NCBI GenBank assembly: GCA_046484625.1
Contig: JAWOIO010000126.1
Coordinates: forward strand, 1 to 21,022
Reading direction: 5' to 3'
Origin: DASUAO01 sp046484625
GTDB lineage: Bacteria; Actinomycetota; Acidimicrobiia; IMCC26256; PALSA-555
DNA length: 21,022 nt
Each line of letters begins with the position of its first letter. The stretch's first letter is position 1. Below the pieces are notes generated by a model that was not told where the DNA came from, searched no databases, and saw only the letters and a program-made list of their open reading frames with translations. The translations under genes and the position numbers were made by a program. Below, piece after piece: positions 20,859 through 21,022 of this stretch.

Positions 20859-21022
20859 AAAACAAAACATGACGGCAAAGTAATCAGTGAAATAGAATAC
20901 ACTTCGACCGGGCCAGTGTATCTTGGCGAACAGATTACAATCTATGGTAAGGAGACAGATAATTTTAAAGCCGATTTGAGGATTTGTGGCCATGAAGGAA
21001 AGATTGCTATGAAAGCGACTAT
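20856..21022 (+). CDS. Foreign partial coding sequence, possibly MaoC/HTD2-like dehydratase
   Basis: One plus-strand frame is open from the join to the window end (56 codons counted from 20853) in AT-rich DNA where stops are frequent, so it is probably coding. It reads KTKHDGKVISEIEYTSTGPV, then YLGEQITIYGKETDNFKADL and RICGHEGKIAMKAT. The pattern of a short charged segment, GPVYLGEQITIYGK and a final HEGKIAMKAT resembles the end of FAS1-like/HTD2 hot-dog hydroxyacyl dehydratases. This is a weak recognition; neither end is present. Its codon use is unlike the rest of the window and it probably belongs to another organism. Confidence 0.35.

Noticed and set aside
20856..21022. AT-rich tail as a genomic island or IS insertion
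   Set aside because: No terminal repeat, target duplication, integrase or attachment site is visible, and it runs to the window edge. A chimeric join is simpler.
1..21022. CRISPR arrays, phage genes, toxin-antitoxin or defence systems
   Set aside because: No spaced direct repeats longer than the short ones listed, no transposase, integrase or defence-type protein in any frame. The window looks like ordinary housekeeping chromosome.

Overview
The window is a GC-rich actinobacterial chromosome segment, most likely from an Acidimicrobiia-like lineage (inference). The evidence is a GlnR-type operator before amtB, an actinobacterial HemQ, a glucosyl-3-phosphoglycerate synthase (GpgS), a CysO-like sulfur carrier, a DUF3263 protein, many GTG starts and several apparently leaderless promoters. 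It is probably a metagenomic contig: the last ~170 bp are AT-rich and interrupt cysS, which looks like an assembly chimera.

Layout. (1) 1-3250, minus strand: a nitrogen-control operon amtB-glnB-glnD (glnD runs off the left edge) behind a four-element GlnR-like box. (2) 3357-5151, minus: hemQ between two small unrecognised genes. (3) 5285-7117, minus: groL with no groES beside it, a GC-rich terminator hairpin, and two tandem CIRCE operators around its promoter. (4) 7124-11570: a ferric-type ABC transporter (ATPase, binding protein, double permease; minus) and a divergent DtxR-family regulator (plus). A DtxR-type box overlaps the -35 of the binding-protein promoter. The regulator has Glu10 and Asp102 where DtxR/IdeR have Met10 and Cys102, which points to altered metal selectivity. 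(5) 11618-13393, minus: a SAM riboswitch leading a threonine-synthase-like PLP enzyme and a CysO/MoaD-like sulfur carrier ending in GG. (6) 13469-18853: gpgS, a CxxC carboxymuconolactone-decarboxylase-family gene, glycerate kinase (minus), then a treT/GT20 operon; this is a compatible-solute region (glucosylglycerate and trehalose). (7) 18858-20854, minus: LytR_C protein, DUF3263 protein, tRNA-Thr(TGT), rlmB and the 3' end of cysS. (8) 20852-21022: foreign AT-rich DNA carrying part of another gene.

How the genes work together. Four modules carry visible cis-regulation: nitrogen (GlnR box), heat shock (CIRCE), metal (DtxR box beside a DtxR gene) and sulfur/methionine (SAM riboswitch). The most novel hypothesis is that the riboswitch-controlled ThrC-like enzyme takes sulfur from the thiocarboxylated carrier to make homocysteine from O-phosphohomoserine, instead of (or besides) making threonine.
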